Assembly: GCF_937910335.1 (NCBI RefSeq)
Contig: NZ_CALEMX010000224.1
Span: 1 to 33,968 of the forward strand
Source: an uncultured Gimesia sp.
GTDB taxonomy: Bacteria; Planctomycetota; Planctomycetia; Planctomycetales; Planctomycetaceae
Length of the DNA: 33,968 nt
Direction of reading: 5' to 3'
The notes under the pieces were generated by a model. That model was given only the letters and a program-made list of their open reading frames with translations. It searched no databases and was not told where the DNA came from. Shown here in pieces: positions 9,093 to 16,442 of this stretch (position 1 is the stretch's first letter; each line of letters begins with the position of its first letter). Position numbers and translations under genes: made by a program.

Positions 9093-9423
9093 GATTGGCT
9101 GGGGTTGAGGAGACAGAAAAGAACAGCCGGATGAAGCGACAACTGAAAACACGTATCTTTCTTGCTACGTAGAGAGGTCACTCAACTTTAAGGTACAGCT
9201 CGGGCTGTGAATTGCTTCGATTGTGGTTAAATAATTTTAAAGTGTTGTCGTTCGTTGTTTTCGATTTCGCTACATCATTTTGTTCATCTGTCAGAACACA
9301 AGAAAAATGATGGATGTTCTTAAGGACCATCTTTTTGGGTTTCGAAAGTGTTGTAATCGATTTATTTTTATATATGCTACGTTTGACAACTCAGCCCAAA
9401 TCTTGACAACAACCCAATTGTTA
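9093..9423. other. non-coding stretch between tRNA-Val and TIM-barrel gene
   Basis: The first ~40 nt match sequence that also follows the decayed tRNA copy (shared GAGGAGACAGAAAAGAACA-like block, compare about 11738-11755). The rest is AT-rich with no supported gene. A 62-codon plus-strand frame across it has no ribosome site and no recognisable motif. Confidence 0.5.
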
Positions 9424-10164
9424 TCAGTTACGAATTTGATGATTCTGGGGTTCTTCTTCAGTGTCTAAGTGGACCAATTCAAACACTTTTTTGGCTAACG
9501 AAATTTCCTCGACCACCTCATCTTGCTCCACAGGGGTCTCGAGTATGATGGGAATCGAGTTATCTATCCAATGAGCAACTCGCTGATATGCTAGAATACT
9601 CTCGTAATTCAGTCGTTCATGTTGACTTTGAGAGTTGACATAACTCATATGAACCTGTCGCAGACGGCCATGGAACTCTCGTAGCATAGTTTCTGCTTCT
9701 AGCATTGTCGGATCAATCTGCCGGGCGTGGCCAATATCAAAACAAAAAGTTGCTTCTGGCAACTGGTCGAAAAACGGCTTTAGTTGTGCGGCTGTACGAC
9801 CAGTAGCTTTTCGTTTGTCCATATTCTCGATGCAGACGGCTCTACCTAATGTTTTCCATAATTCAAAATTTTCAATGGCATCAGGGTGCACAATAATTGC
9901 CCATCCAAGATCAGCTACTTTTTTTAATTTGGAAACAATCGCCTCTTCAGATAGCTTTTCTCGCTTACTTGGGGCATGGAATGCAATATATTCAAATATA
10001 CTTAACTCATTCTGAAGCTTATCAATTAATCTCAAAAGGGGGACAAGTTCCTGTTCACGCAGTGCTGAGAGTTCAATCGCGTTTGTTTTTGTGTGCGTAG
10101 CTATGTCAATTCCTCGACGCACATCATTCAGTGCAACACTACCTGTCGAAAATCCAATTTTCAT
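9424..10164 (-). CDS. sugar-phosphate isomerase/epimerase-like TIM-barrel protein (AP-endonuclease-2 fold)
   Basis: 246 residues from the ATG at 10164 (MKIGFSTGS), chosen because GGAG lies 8 nt upstream and because it leaves a 1-nt gap after the upstream stop codon. The xylose-isomerase-like/EndoIV-like barrel pattern of metal ligands is complete: E31, H63 (FHAPS), H93 (VHPD), E113 (IENMD), D143 and H146 (CFDIGHA), H172 (QVHMS) and E209 (ILETP). The family includes sugar isomerases, epimerases and apurinic endonucleases, so a divalent-metal enzyme is well supported, but the substrate is unknown. It is translationally coupled to the nucleotidyltransferase upstream and the pair lies alone in the tRNA-bounded AT-rich region. 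Confidence 0.8.
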   Translation of the reverse strand: MKIGFSTGSVALNDVRRGIDIATHTKTNAIELSALREQELVPLLRLIDKLQNELSIFEYIAFHAPSKREKLSEEAIVSKLKKVADLGWAIIVHPDAIENFELWKTLGRAVCIENMDKRKATGRTAAQLKPFFDQLPEATFCFDIGHARQIDPTMLEAETMLREFHGRLRQVHMSYVNSQSQHERLNYESILAYQRVAHWIDNSIPIILETPVEQDEVVEEISLAKKVFELVHLDTEEEPQNHQIRN

Positions 10165-10165
10165 A

Positions 10166-11269
10166 TTAGAACACTCCATATTCACAAGTAAACTCCCTCA
10201 AAGGAGACTCTTCTTTAAAACATATATTCTGTAATACAATTTGCAGTTGATGGCTGATTTCCCGGCACGCCAAAAAAATTTCATCCTGATAAACGGTTTC
10301 CTGATTCAGTTCTTCTAAATGTTGACGCAGGGACTCATCGTTCATGGTTGCAAGAAACTTCTCGTAAATATCAAGAATTTTCAGGCAATCTTCATCACGT
10401 CCCATATTTTGTAGTGTCCACACAATAATATTCAGCGGGGTCGAATGTACATAGTTCAACAAGTGCTCTTGCAGCTTTAGTATATAGCCCTCAGGGGCGA
10501 CATCATGATTCAGTGATTCATTTTTAAAGCAGCTGAAAACAGTGAGCATACCAGCCACAAATAGTAGCTTACGTGACGTTCTCAACTTAATATTCCTGAG
10601 CGCCCATTTTCTGCCTGCCTGTTCCCAATCCTTATAGGCAAAGTCTACACACATCGTTCTCCAAAAGCGAACAATGTCATTCAGTAGAAATCTGGGAATG
10701 CGAGATTCTTCATTTGCCTGTGGATGAAAATTTGAATCCCCCTTGAGATAGCGATATAAGATTTGTCTAACGGTACGTTCGCAAGGCCCATCGCCACCTG
10801 CTTCCAGACCTCGCAACGATGTTGCTTCCAGCAGCAGTAATATTCGCTGTGTCATGTTACGATTTGTATCATCCTGACCTCCGATATGATGGACAATCTC
10901 ATGGCTGAAAGCCATGTTCCCAAAGATGCCTTCACCTCCAGGAGGATTTAGTCGCTTTCCTTTGAACTCCAATTCATCAAGAGTTAGACCAATTTCCCTG
11001 GCGTTACTTCTGTGGTCGATATTTGCCTGTCCGTCAATAAGCAAAGTCCAGTCCACATCACTACCAGTCGTCCATTCTTGACGAGCGAGAGAACCAAATA
11101 CAACAATGTCTACATCTTCTGATGGGAATTTTCGCAGTTTCTCAAAAAGAAATAGCTGAGCTTCAATAGCATCTCTTCGTGCAGTAATAATGTTTTTCCA
11201 TCGTCCAACACTATTTTTATCGAGTTGATCAATATAATCTTTACTCGGGATTATGGTATTATCAGGCAC
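10166..11269 (-). CDS. Pol-beta-superfamily nucleotidyltransferase, unknown target
   Basis: 367 residues from a GTG start with AGGA 7 nt upstream. The signature of the superfamily is present: FGSLARQEW (Gly-Ser at 59-60) followed by GSDVDWTLL with the two metal-binding Asp residues D71 and D73. A third acidic residue may be the Glu of MAFSHEIVHHIGG, followed by DDTNRNMTQRILLLLEA. The remainder, about residues 150-367, is helical with conserved-looking RQILYRYL and basic patches (RTSRKLLFVAG). The family transfers nucleotides to proteins, RNA, drugs or small molecules. The long C-terminal helical domain is not the minimal MNT antitoxin type nor recognisably a CD-NTase. It forms a two-gene unit with the TIM-barrel protein (1-nt gap). 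Confidence 0.8.
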   Translation of the reverse strand: MPDNTIIPSKDYIDQLDKNSVGRWKNIITARRDAIEAQLFLFEKLRKFPSEDVDIVVFGSLARQEWTTGSDVDWTLLIDGQANIDHRSNAREIGLTLDELEFKGKRLNPPGGEGIFGNMAFSHEIVHHIGGQDDTNRNMTQRILLLLEATSLRGLEAGGDGPCERTVRQILYRYLKGDSNFHPQANEESRIPRFLLNDIVRFWRTMCVDFAYKDWEQAGRKWALRNIKLRTSRKLLFVAGMLTVFSCFKNESLNHDVAPEGYILKLQEHLLNYVHSTPLNIIVWTLQNMGRDEDCLKILDIYEKFLATMNDESLRQHLEELNQETVYQDEIFLACREISHQLQIVLQNICFKEESPLREFTCEYGVF

Positions 11270-11612
11270 AATTGAATCCTGTTACGTAAACATAGTTATC
11301 ATTAAAAACAAAAAGTTCTTACTCTGATAATAATAGTCTGGTTACCTGTTGCAAAAAATATTGTGATCTTGGATGGTAGCCGATGTTGGTGATTTATTCT
11401 GCATTCTTACAACTACTACGAAATAAGAATTTCAAATCAATTAGAGGATATGAGTACAATAACTTCTTTCCTACAATTATCTCTCCAATCATAATAACAT
11501 CCTCATGCTCAAGACTAAGTTATCTATTGAGAAATACAGATTCACCTTAAATCTATCAATTATTTATATTCCGAAAAGTATAAAACAATTGAAAAGAGCT
11601 TATATCAAATAT
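11270..11612. other. AT-rich non-coding stretch upstream of the nucleotidyltransferase
   Basis: About 340 bp without a supported gene and with very low G+C by eye. It must hold the promoter of the minus-strand pair; TTTTTAATGATAAC-like AT-rich sequence within about 50 nt of the GTG is a candidate -10 region, but no clear -35/-10 pair can be defended. Confidence 0.4.
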
Positions 11613-11662
11613 GTTAGAACGTTGACATCGAGGAAGTCACCGTTCGGATCCAGTGTAGTCCG
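11613..11662 (+). pseudogene. decayed tRNA-Val 3' half
   Basis: Aligns with positions ~8998-9054 of intact tRNA-Val: GTTAGA, then GTTGACATCG (anticodon loop), GTCACCG, TTCGGATCCAGT (T-arm) and AGTCCGC (acceptor 3' strand). The 5' half is absent and the anticodon stem is shortened, so it cannot fold as a functional tRNA. The C-A T-stem mismatch partner (CCAGT) is shared with the intact gene, supporting common descent. Confidence 0.85.
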
Positions 11663-11667
11663 CTTTT

Positions 11668-11700
11668 AAGCCCTTTTTCAGTAATGAAATAGGGGTTTTT
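11668..11700 (+). terminator. decayed copy of the tRNA-Val terminator
   Basis: AAGCCCTTTTTCAGTAATGA followed by AATAGGGGTTTTT aligns base for base with the terminator at 9060-9092. The lower stem is still partly paired and a five-T run remains, so it may still work weakly. It sits 75 nt upstream of the zinc-ribbon gene. Confidence 0.6.
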
Positions 11701-11775
11701 GTTATACCTGATTTCAGTTTCGGAAAAATTTGACCTTGAGAGACTGAAAAGAACAACCTGCTGGAGAGGGTTACC

Positions 11776-12201
11776 ATGACGATTTCCGTTCAGTGTGACG
11801 AATGTTTCCAAAGCTACAAAGTGCGCGATGATCGAGCCGGCCAGACGCTCAAATGCAAATCGTGTGGCGCCAAAATACGAGTCCCTGCCGCGGATGACGA
11901 AATCGAAGATCTCAACGAAGACTACGAACCACCCGGCGCCACCACGCGAAAAAAAAAGAAACCCGCTCCCGCCAAAAAGAAAAAGAAGACCAAAAAGTCA
12001 ATCAGCATCAGTCCCGGAAAGGTCGTGAAAAGAACTTTTGGCGTCCTTTCATTGGTAATCGGTGGATTGATGGTAGCGGGGGCTATTTATATGTTGTTTG
12101 CCGGAGAGGCACCCGATGGCAAAAAAGCCAGACCTGTCTACGCGTTTCTTGTGGCATCCGGTTTTCTGGGAGTCGGTAAAAAGTGGCTGACTGAGGATTG
12201 A
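11776..12201 (+). CDS. zinc-ribbon, Lys-rich linker and membrane-helix protein
   Basis: 141 residues. The N-terminus (1-38) is an MJ0042-like zinc ribbon with CDEC...CKSC ligands and the common 'VRDDRAGQTLKCKSCG' block. It is followed by an acidic patch (DDEIEDLNEDYE) and then an extreme Lys/Pro-rich linker (KKKKPAPAKKKKKTKK). The C-terminal half has a hydrophobic segment at ~90-108 (VLSLVIGGLMVAGAIYMLF) and a second weaker one at ~121-133. This architecture recurs in planctomycetes, but the function is unknown; a nucleic-acid- or anionic-surface-binding membrane protein is an inference. ATG with GGAGAGGG about 7 nt upstream. Confidence 0.85.
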   Translation: MTISVQCDECFQSYKVRDDRAGQTLKCKSCGAKIRVPAADDEIEDLNEDYEPPGATTRKKKKPAPAKKKKKTKKSISISPGKVVKRTFGVLSLVIGGLMVAGAIYMLFAGEAPDGKKARPVYAFLVASGFLGVGKKWLTED

Positions 12202-12248
12202 CGACATCTGTTAAACCTGATTTCTGATCGAGCAATCGCAGGAAATTG

Positions 12249-12509
12249 TCAGACGATGATTTTCTTATAATATTCATCTGCAGCTTGTTCTATAACAGAG
12301 AAGTCCAATTCCGGGACAACGGACTCTCGAAACAGGTTCGCCATTTCAACCGATAGGGTAAAATCAAAGCGGCCGATCATTTCCTGACCTTCATCGTCCC
12401 ATGTCTCATAGAATCGCAAATACCAAGATGTATCCGGCGGTGCGATTCCTACATGAACATACTCATCACCCTGCATTGTACACATAAGAGCATGAGGTGT
12501 ATTGATCAA
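12249..12509 (-). CDS. small hypothetical protein
   Basis: Up to 86 residues. The frame opens at a TTG; ATG codons at residues 9 and 12 are alternative starts and none has a strong ribosome site. The sequence is acidic with WYLRFYETWDDEG and a C-terminal helix ending YYKKIIV. No family recognised. It follows the next upstream minus-strand gene by 12 bp, suggesting co-transcription. Confidence 0.5.
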   Translation of the reverse strand: MINTPHALMCTMQGDEYVHVGIAPPDTSWYLRFYETWDDEGQEMIGRFDFTLSVEMANLFRESVVPELDFSVIEQAADEYYKKIIV

Positions 12510-12521
12510 GGAAAAAAATCT

Positions 12522-12989
12522 CTAACACCCGATAATCATTTTAGATGACCTACTGATTTTGCCGTCTTCATCCCACGCTTCAAGGGACCAGTCGTTGATA
12601 ATATAGTGTTCTCTGTCTTTGGCGTTGGTGGGAGTCAATCGTTTCAAGTCATTCGAAGGAATCACTTGTTGAACGTACTTGCTTCGATTCTTCAGGTTAT
12701 GAATGAGCTGATATTTTTTACCTTGTTTCCAAAGCTCAATCGAATACACGATATCACTTCTGGGGACCCATCTATTTAACAGCTCACCTTTCAGTTGATT
12801 TGTCTCAGATTGATGCGTTGCACATTTACTCGCATCTGCTCTTGTTACCTCAGGAGTCCCATCTTTTAATTCGAGTGTCCCTGCATCGTTATCAAGACTG
12901 AAAATGAATCCGAGACTCGCAACAACGAAAAAACAAAACGAGACATTTTTAAATTCACGATTGTGTTTCTTAGAATTCAGGTTCGTCAT
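12522..12989 (-). CDS. small membrane-anchored or secreted hypothetical protein
   Basis: 155 residues. A basic N-terminus (KKHNREFK) precedes one hydrophobic segment at about residues 16-31 (VSFCFFVVASLGFIFSL), which could be an uncleaved signal anchor. The exported part is mixed charge with a few aromatic strands (YIINDWSLEAWDEDG). No domain recognised. It is the first gene of a probable two-gene unit with the 86-residue protein downstream. Confidence 0.55.
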   Translation of the reverse strand: MTNLNSKKHNREFKNVSFCFFVVASLGFIFSLDNDAGTLELKDGTPEVTRADASKCATHQSETNQLKGELLNRWVPRSDIVYSIELWKQGKKYQLIHNLKNRSKYVQQVIPSNDLKRLTPTNAKDREHYIINDWSLEAWDEDGKISRSSKMIIGC

Positions 12990-13126
12990 GGTTTTTCACT
13001 CCCGATGAGTATAAATTGAAGGCACCACTACAGGCTAAGCCGAGTGAGACGAAATAGCAAGCAAAATTGAGATCGCTTTATGGTCGCCCACCATTTCGAA
13101 ATTCACTCATGTCCCATCTCGCTCAA

Positions 13127-15001
13127 CTATTTCTTCGCATCCTTCAAATACACGGTCTTCTCGCCACCCCATTGATCAATATAAATCGGCGCGTTGTGAG
13201 GTTTGCCTTTTTCTCCGCCGCTTAAGGCCAGGGATGTCGTATGTGCCTGCATGAACTTTTCGAATTCTTTATCAGTGCGATAAAACGTGGACTGCTCCGG
13301 TTTCTTGATCAAAGCCGCTTGTCGCATGTGAAAATGTAACTGGATCAAATTATCGCCGAACATCTCCAGTCGTTTTTGTTGCGGGATCGTTTCAGTTTTT
13401 GCTTTTGCTTGCAGATAGAGTTGTTCGATCTGTGCGAACACAGGCACATACATCCGGCGGATTTTGTCGGCGTTGATTTCATACTGATCACCCCGATAGC
13501 CCAGTGGTTCCTGCAGCTTGTATGCTTTCATTCTTTCATCCAGCAGATCATAAACCTGTTCCATTGCCGGCCAGCCCGGACCATAAGCGCGACGCAGCCA
13601 TTCCTGTATCAGTGCATCTACGTCAATATCGGCGTTCCACATTTGCTCGCTCAAAACATAATTCGTCAGCGCACCATAACCCCATCCACTCTGTCCTACC
13701 ATGATCGCACCCCGGACCTTCTGGCGTTTGAGAGTCGGAAGTTCCAGTTTGAGTATTTCACGCGCAGGGGGCAGGGGGGCCCCGTTATACGAACGCATCC
13801 AGGTTGAGTAATTGTGATAGACAAAATTGTTGGTAATCGCCGTCCAGCCTTTGACCACATCAACAAATTCGCGCTGATAGGTGGGCTTATAGAGGCCATA
13901 GCCGTAATAGTTGAGAGGCGCCCAGACCAGCGATAAATTCTCTGAGATCGGCATCGGCTCTTTCGGCGGGTACATGTAATTGTAATACACCAGCGCGCCC
14001 ACCAGCCGATCCGGGTGCGCTTTGTGAACTTTTTGAGCGACCTGATGATAGAATTGCAATAACAGCCGCGTATTCGACCTCTTCCCATGCGGATCGTCGG
14101 TCACAAGTTGACTGCACTTTTCACAACTGCAAAACGCACCGCCATCGGAAGCGGAAATCGAAGCCGACTTTTGCCACGACCGTTTGTGGAGACTTTCGAT
14201 CACCCCTTTCGCAAACAGATCAACCAGTTCCGGGTTCGTGGTGCAGAGTTTATAATTTCGTCCGACAGGTAGAGTCCGTTTGCCACGCACCAGTGCCATG
14301 TATTCCGGATGCGCCTGCAGCGCTTTCACCGAAACATATTCATCCCAGGAATGTCCCGATCCAGTTTTGCGACCTTCAGCAACCGGCGGAATTTTTCGGC
14401 GTAACATCCATTCCTTTACCAGAGGCCGTTTGTCTTGCACATATTCCAATAGACGATCAGGGAAATCGGGCTGCTGGATTTCATTCCAGTCTGAGATCAG
14501 TAGTTCTTTCTTTGCAGGAATGTCTTCGCCCCATTCACCGGGCATCAACCAGCGCACTCCAACTTCGCGCTCCAGGAATTCATAGACTCCAAACAAAGTC
14601 CCTCTACTTTTATAACCACGCCAGATAAATTCTTTTTCGTGAGTATCACGGCCTGTGATATAAATATTGCCATCTTTTGTGAGAATCTGAAAACCATCTG
14701 CTGGTAGTTTCGAAACATGAAGTCCCGCGTCCAGAGACGCTGCATTCTCACCGATGCAGAGCATGGGAGCAGCAGGTTCTGTTTGAATCTTCAACGTAAC
14801 GCCGGTAGAGCTGGCAATAATCCGTTGCAACTCTTTCGTTGCCAGTTTGACAGAGTCAGGTACTTCCGGAGCATGATAGATCACATAAGCGGATTTACCC
14901 TGAGTCACGAGCGGAAGCGGTTTCTGATCGATGGCACGCAGGGGGAGTTGAGAGCAAGTCAACAATACTGCAATCAGTGAAACAACAAGGCGTAAATTCA
15001 T
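13127..15001 (-). CDS. secreted DUF4838 protein, glycoside-hydrolase-like
   Basis: 624 residues with a Sec signal peptide (VVSLIAVLLTCSQLPLRA, cleavage near residue 23). Residues ~30-160 form an alpha-glucuronidase-N-like domain (KLATKELQRII, RGTLFGVYEFLEREVGVRWL), which in many polysaccharide-active proteins precedes a barrel. From ~190 the DUF4838 core carries SGHSW (215-219), HPEYMALV, LCTTNPE (252-258), SDGG (285-288) and a Cys pattern CSCEKC (291-296). It is probably an extracytoplasmic glycosidase-type enzyme with unknown sugar specificity. It is a paralogue of the larger protein at 16443-19025, sharing each of these motifs in the same order. The 256-bp upstream gap with a 17-bp palindrome suggests its own promoter. 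Confidence 0.88.
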   Translation of the reverse strand: MNLRLVVSLIAVLLTCSQLPLRAIDQKPLPLVTQGKSAYVIYHAPEVPDSVKLATKELQRIIASSTGVTLKIQTEPAAPMLCIGENAASLDAGLHVSKLPADGFQILTKDGNIYITGRDTHEKEFIWRGYKSRGTLFGVYEFLEREVGVRWLMPGEWGEDIPAKKELLISDWNEIQQPDFPDRLLEYVQDKRPLVKEWMLRRKIPPVAEGRKTGSGHSWDEYVSVKALQAHPEYMALVRGKRTLPVGRNYKLCTTNPELVDLFAKGVIESLHKRSWQKSASISASDGGAFCSCEKCSQLVTDDPHGKRSNTRLLLQFYHQVAQKVHKAHPDRLVGALVYYNYMYPPKEPMPISENLSLVWAPLNYYGYGLYKPTYQREFVDVVKGWTAITNNFVYHNYSTWMRSYNGAPLPPAREILKLELPTLKRQKVRGAIMVGQSGWGYGALTNYVLSEQMWNADIDVDALIQEWLRRAYGPGWPAMEQVYDLLDERMKAYKLQEPLGYRGDQYEINADKIRRMYVPVFAQIEQLYLQAKAKTETIPQQKRLEMFGDNLIQLHFHMRQAALIKKPEQSTFYRTDKEFEKFMQAHTTSLALSGGEKGKPHNAPIYIDQWGGEKTVYLKDAKK

Positions 15002-15153
15002 TTCTGTTTCCTGTAGAGAGAAATCGCTATTTAACGAACAATTTAATCCAGCGGAGAGTTCCGGTCAATCAACGCTTGATTGCTTTGACACAACTTGTCT
15101 GATAACCGTTCGATTAACAAGGATTTCGGTGCTAAGTCGATTAGTACATAATG

Positions 15154-15170
15154 ATTCTCACAGTGAGAAT
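15154..15170. promoter_or_regulatory. perfect 17-bp palindrome, likely operator
   Basis: ATTCTCAC-A-GTGAGAAT lies about 150 bp upstream of the DUF4838 start on the minus strand. On that strand a TTGACC immediately precedes it, so the palindrome would fill the spacer after a possible -35 element. Half-sites resemble TGAGAAT-type repressor sites, but I cannot assign a regulator. Confidence 0.5.
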
Positions 15171-15257
15171 GTTGGTCAAATCTAGCCTGCAAGGAGACCG
15201 AGACATCATTGAGATATCTACGAATTACAAATTAAAATGTGCCAGGGAGTCATCGCT

Positions 15258-16388
15258 TCATTTACAAATTTGAGACCATTTTGCTTTCAGCGCATCCGGA
15301 TCAAGATCAGCCCTCCAATGTTGGTTCCAATTGATACCAGTTTCGGTCCGACTTTCAGACTGCAGGCCGAGATTCAGCGGCTCATAGATCGGGCTGGCGA
15401 TCAGATCGACCGGCGCTTGTCCCTCTGCAAGTGCCTGCAATGTGACGCTGATTGTGACAGATTGCCAACGGCTGGTATGTTTTTTCTTGAGCTGCTCTTG
15501 CAGAAAAGTAGCATGGTTTAGCACCGTTTCCACAGCAGCCGGATCCTGCGTCCGCGCCAGTGCCAGCAATGCAACGAGCCGCTGCTGGTCGGCCTTTTCT
15601 CCTTCAGCCGAATTCAGTAATTCCATCAGCGTCGGAACGGCCCGTTCCTGTGCGCACTCGGCATACAGACAACAGACTGCCGTTTCCCATTTACCATAGA
15701 AATCCTCATCGAATGTAATGTGTTTTTCAATCGTTCGCTTCAGTGCAGCTTCGGCCTTATCGCCACCAATCTGTCTGAGGCAATATGCGATCTGCGCGAT
15801 TCGGAAGGAATTGATATACTCTTTGTCTAAATCCTGTTTCAACGCAGCACTCAAAGGAGCGACGACTTCCGGCCCACGTTTGGTCAGTTGCGATATCTGG
15901 TATTGAATAGTTCCGGGGTAATGCGGCCCGATCTTGCCTAGCGAATCAATCAGTCCCGGCGTCGAATTTGCTTGTGTGGTTGTGATAGAGATGGAAATAA
16001 AAGCAACCGTCAATGTAAGGGCATTCACGCCGAACGGGATCAGGTTTTCCCGCAGCCACTCGTCTTTAATCGTCAGAAACTGAAAAACTCTAAACAGCAG
16101 ATAAAAAAACCAGCAAATCACAACAGGCAGATCCAAAGGAATCATCGTTACGGCGCTGAAAATAATTACAGGAATCCCCAGGTACAGAAATCGTTTGATT
16201 CCTTTGGGAACAGGCCTCCCGGTGAAAAATGAGACTACAACCCAAACAAGAAAAATGACGATGAGAGATCCGAGAAAGGGAAAGTTTACTTTCATCACGC
16301 TCTGCACGCAGCCCATACATGCTTCAGCCGTGTGGGGAAGCAGGATGAATAACAGAAATAGAATGATGTATTCCAGAAGTCTTTTCAT
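15258..16388 (-). CDS. polytopic membrane protein with HEAT-like C-terminal domain
   Basis: 376 residues. The N-terminus has a signal or first helix (YIILFLLFILLPHTAEA) followed by ACMGC, then about four more hydrophobic segments (LGSLIVIFLVWVVVSFF, FLYLGIPVIIFSAVTMI, PVVICWFFYLLFRVF, NALTLTVAFISISI) up to about residue 140. Residues ~150-330 are alpha-helical with repeated 'A...L..AL' spacing (VVAPLSAALKQ, QIAYCLRQIGGDKAEAAL, AVPTLMELLNSAEG, LVALLALARTQDPAAVE), as in HEAT/PBS-lyase repeats. A membrane-tethered scaffold is likely; no catalytic motif seen. It lies 54 nt downstream of the large DUF4838 gene in the same direction and is likely co-transcribed. Confidence 0.75.
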   Translation of the reverse strand: MKRLLEYIILFLLFILLPHTAEACMGCVQSVMKVNFPFLGSLIVIFLVWVVVSFFTGRPVPKGIKRFLYLGIPVIIFSAVTMIPLDLPVVICWFFYLLFRVFQFLTIKDEWLRENLIPFGVNALTLTVAFISISITTTQANSTPGLIDSLGKIGPHYPGTIQYQISQLTKRGPEVVAPLSAALKQDLDKEYINSFRIAQIAYCLRQIGGDKAEAALKRTIEKHITFDEDFYGKWETAVCCLYAECAQERAVPTLMELLNSAEGEKADQQRLVALLALARTQDPAAVETVLNHATFLQEQLKKKHTSRWQSVTISVTLQALAEGQAPVDLIASPIYEPLNLGLQSESRTETGINWNQHWRADLDPDALKAKWSQICK

Positions 16389-16442
16389 CGGCTCAGTTTT
16401 TCATGACGGAAAACTCTTCCAGGGGATTGAGGTTGAGAAATA

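Larger units (their letters stand above)
9055..11662. mobile_element. possible small genomic island at tRNA-Val, no integrase seen
   Basis: The region lies between intact tRNA-Val and a degenerate copy of its 3' half. It is visibly AT-rich: single 60-nt lines around 11401 and 11521 hand-count to 28% and 23% G+C, against roughly half in the flanking genes. It carries only two genes, a nucleotidyltransferase and a TIM-barrel protein. tRNA 3'-end duplication is the classic footprint of site-specific integration. However, no integrase is present and the duplication extends past the terminator, so insertion within a tandem tRNA duplication is equally possible. Confidence 0.45.

Noticed and set aside
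8987-9181. Minus-strand 64-codon frame across tRNA-Val
   Set aside because: Its C-terminus (DTGFEPVTSTMSTWRSNQLS) is the antisense of the tRNA, a well-known annotation artefact.
9280-9468. 62-codon plus-strand frame in the AT-rich gap
   Set aside because: No ribosome site, overlaps the TIM-barrel gene's 3' end, composition typical of chance AT-rich frames.
11614-11811. Minus-strand 65-codon frame ending WIRTVTSSMSTF
   Set aside because: Same antisense-tRNA artefact; it instead revealed the decayed tRNA-Val copy.
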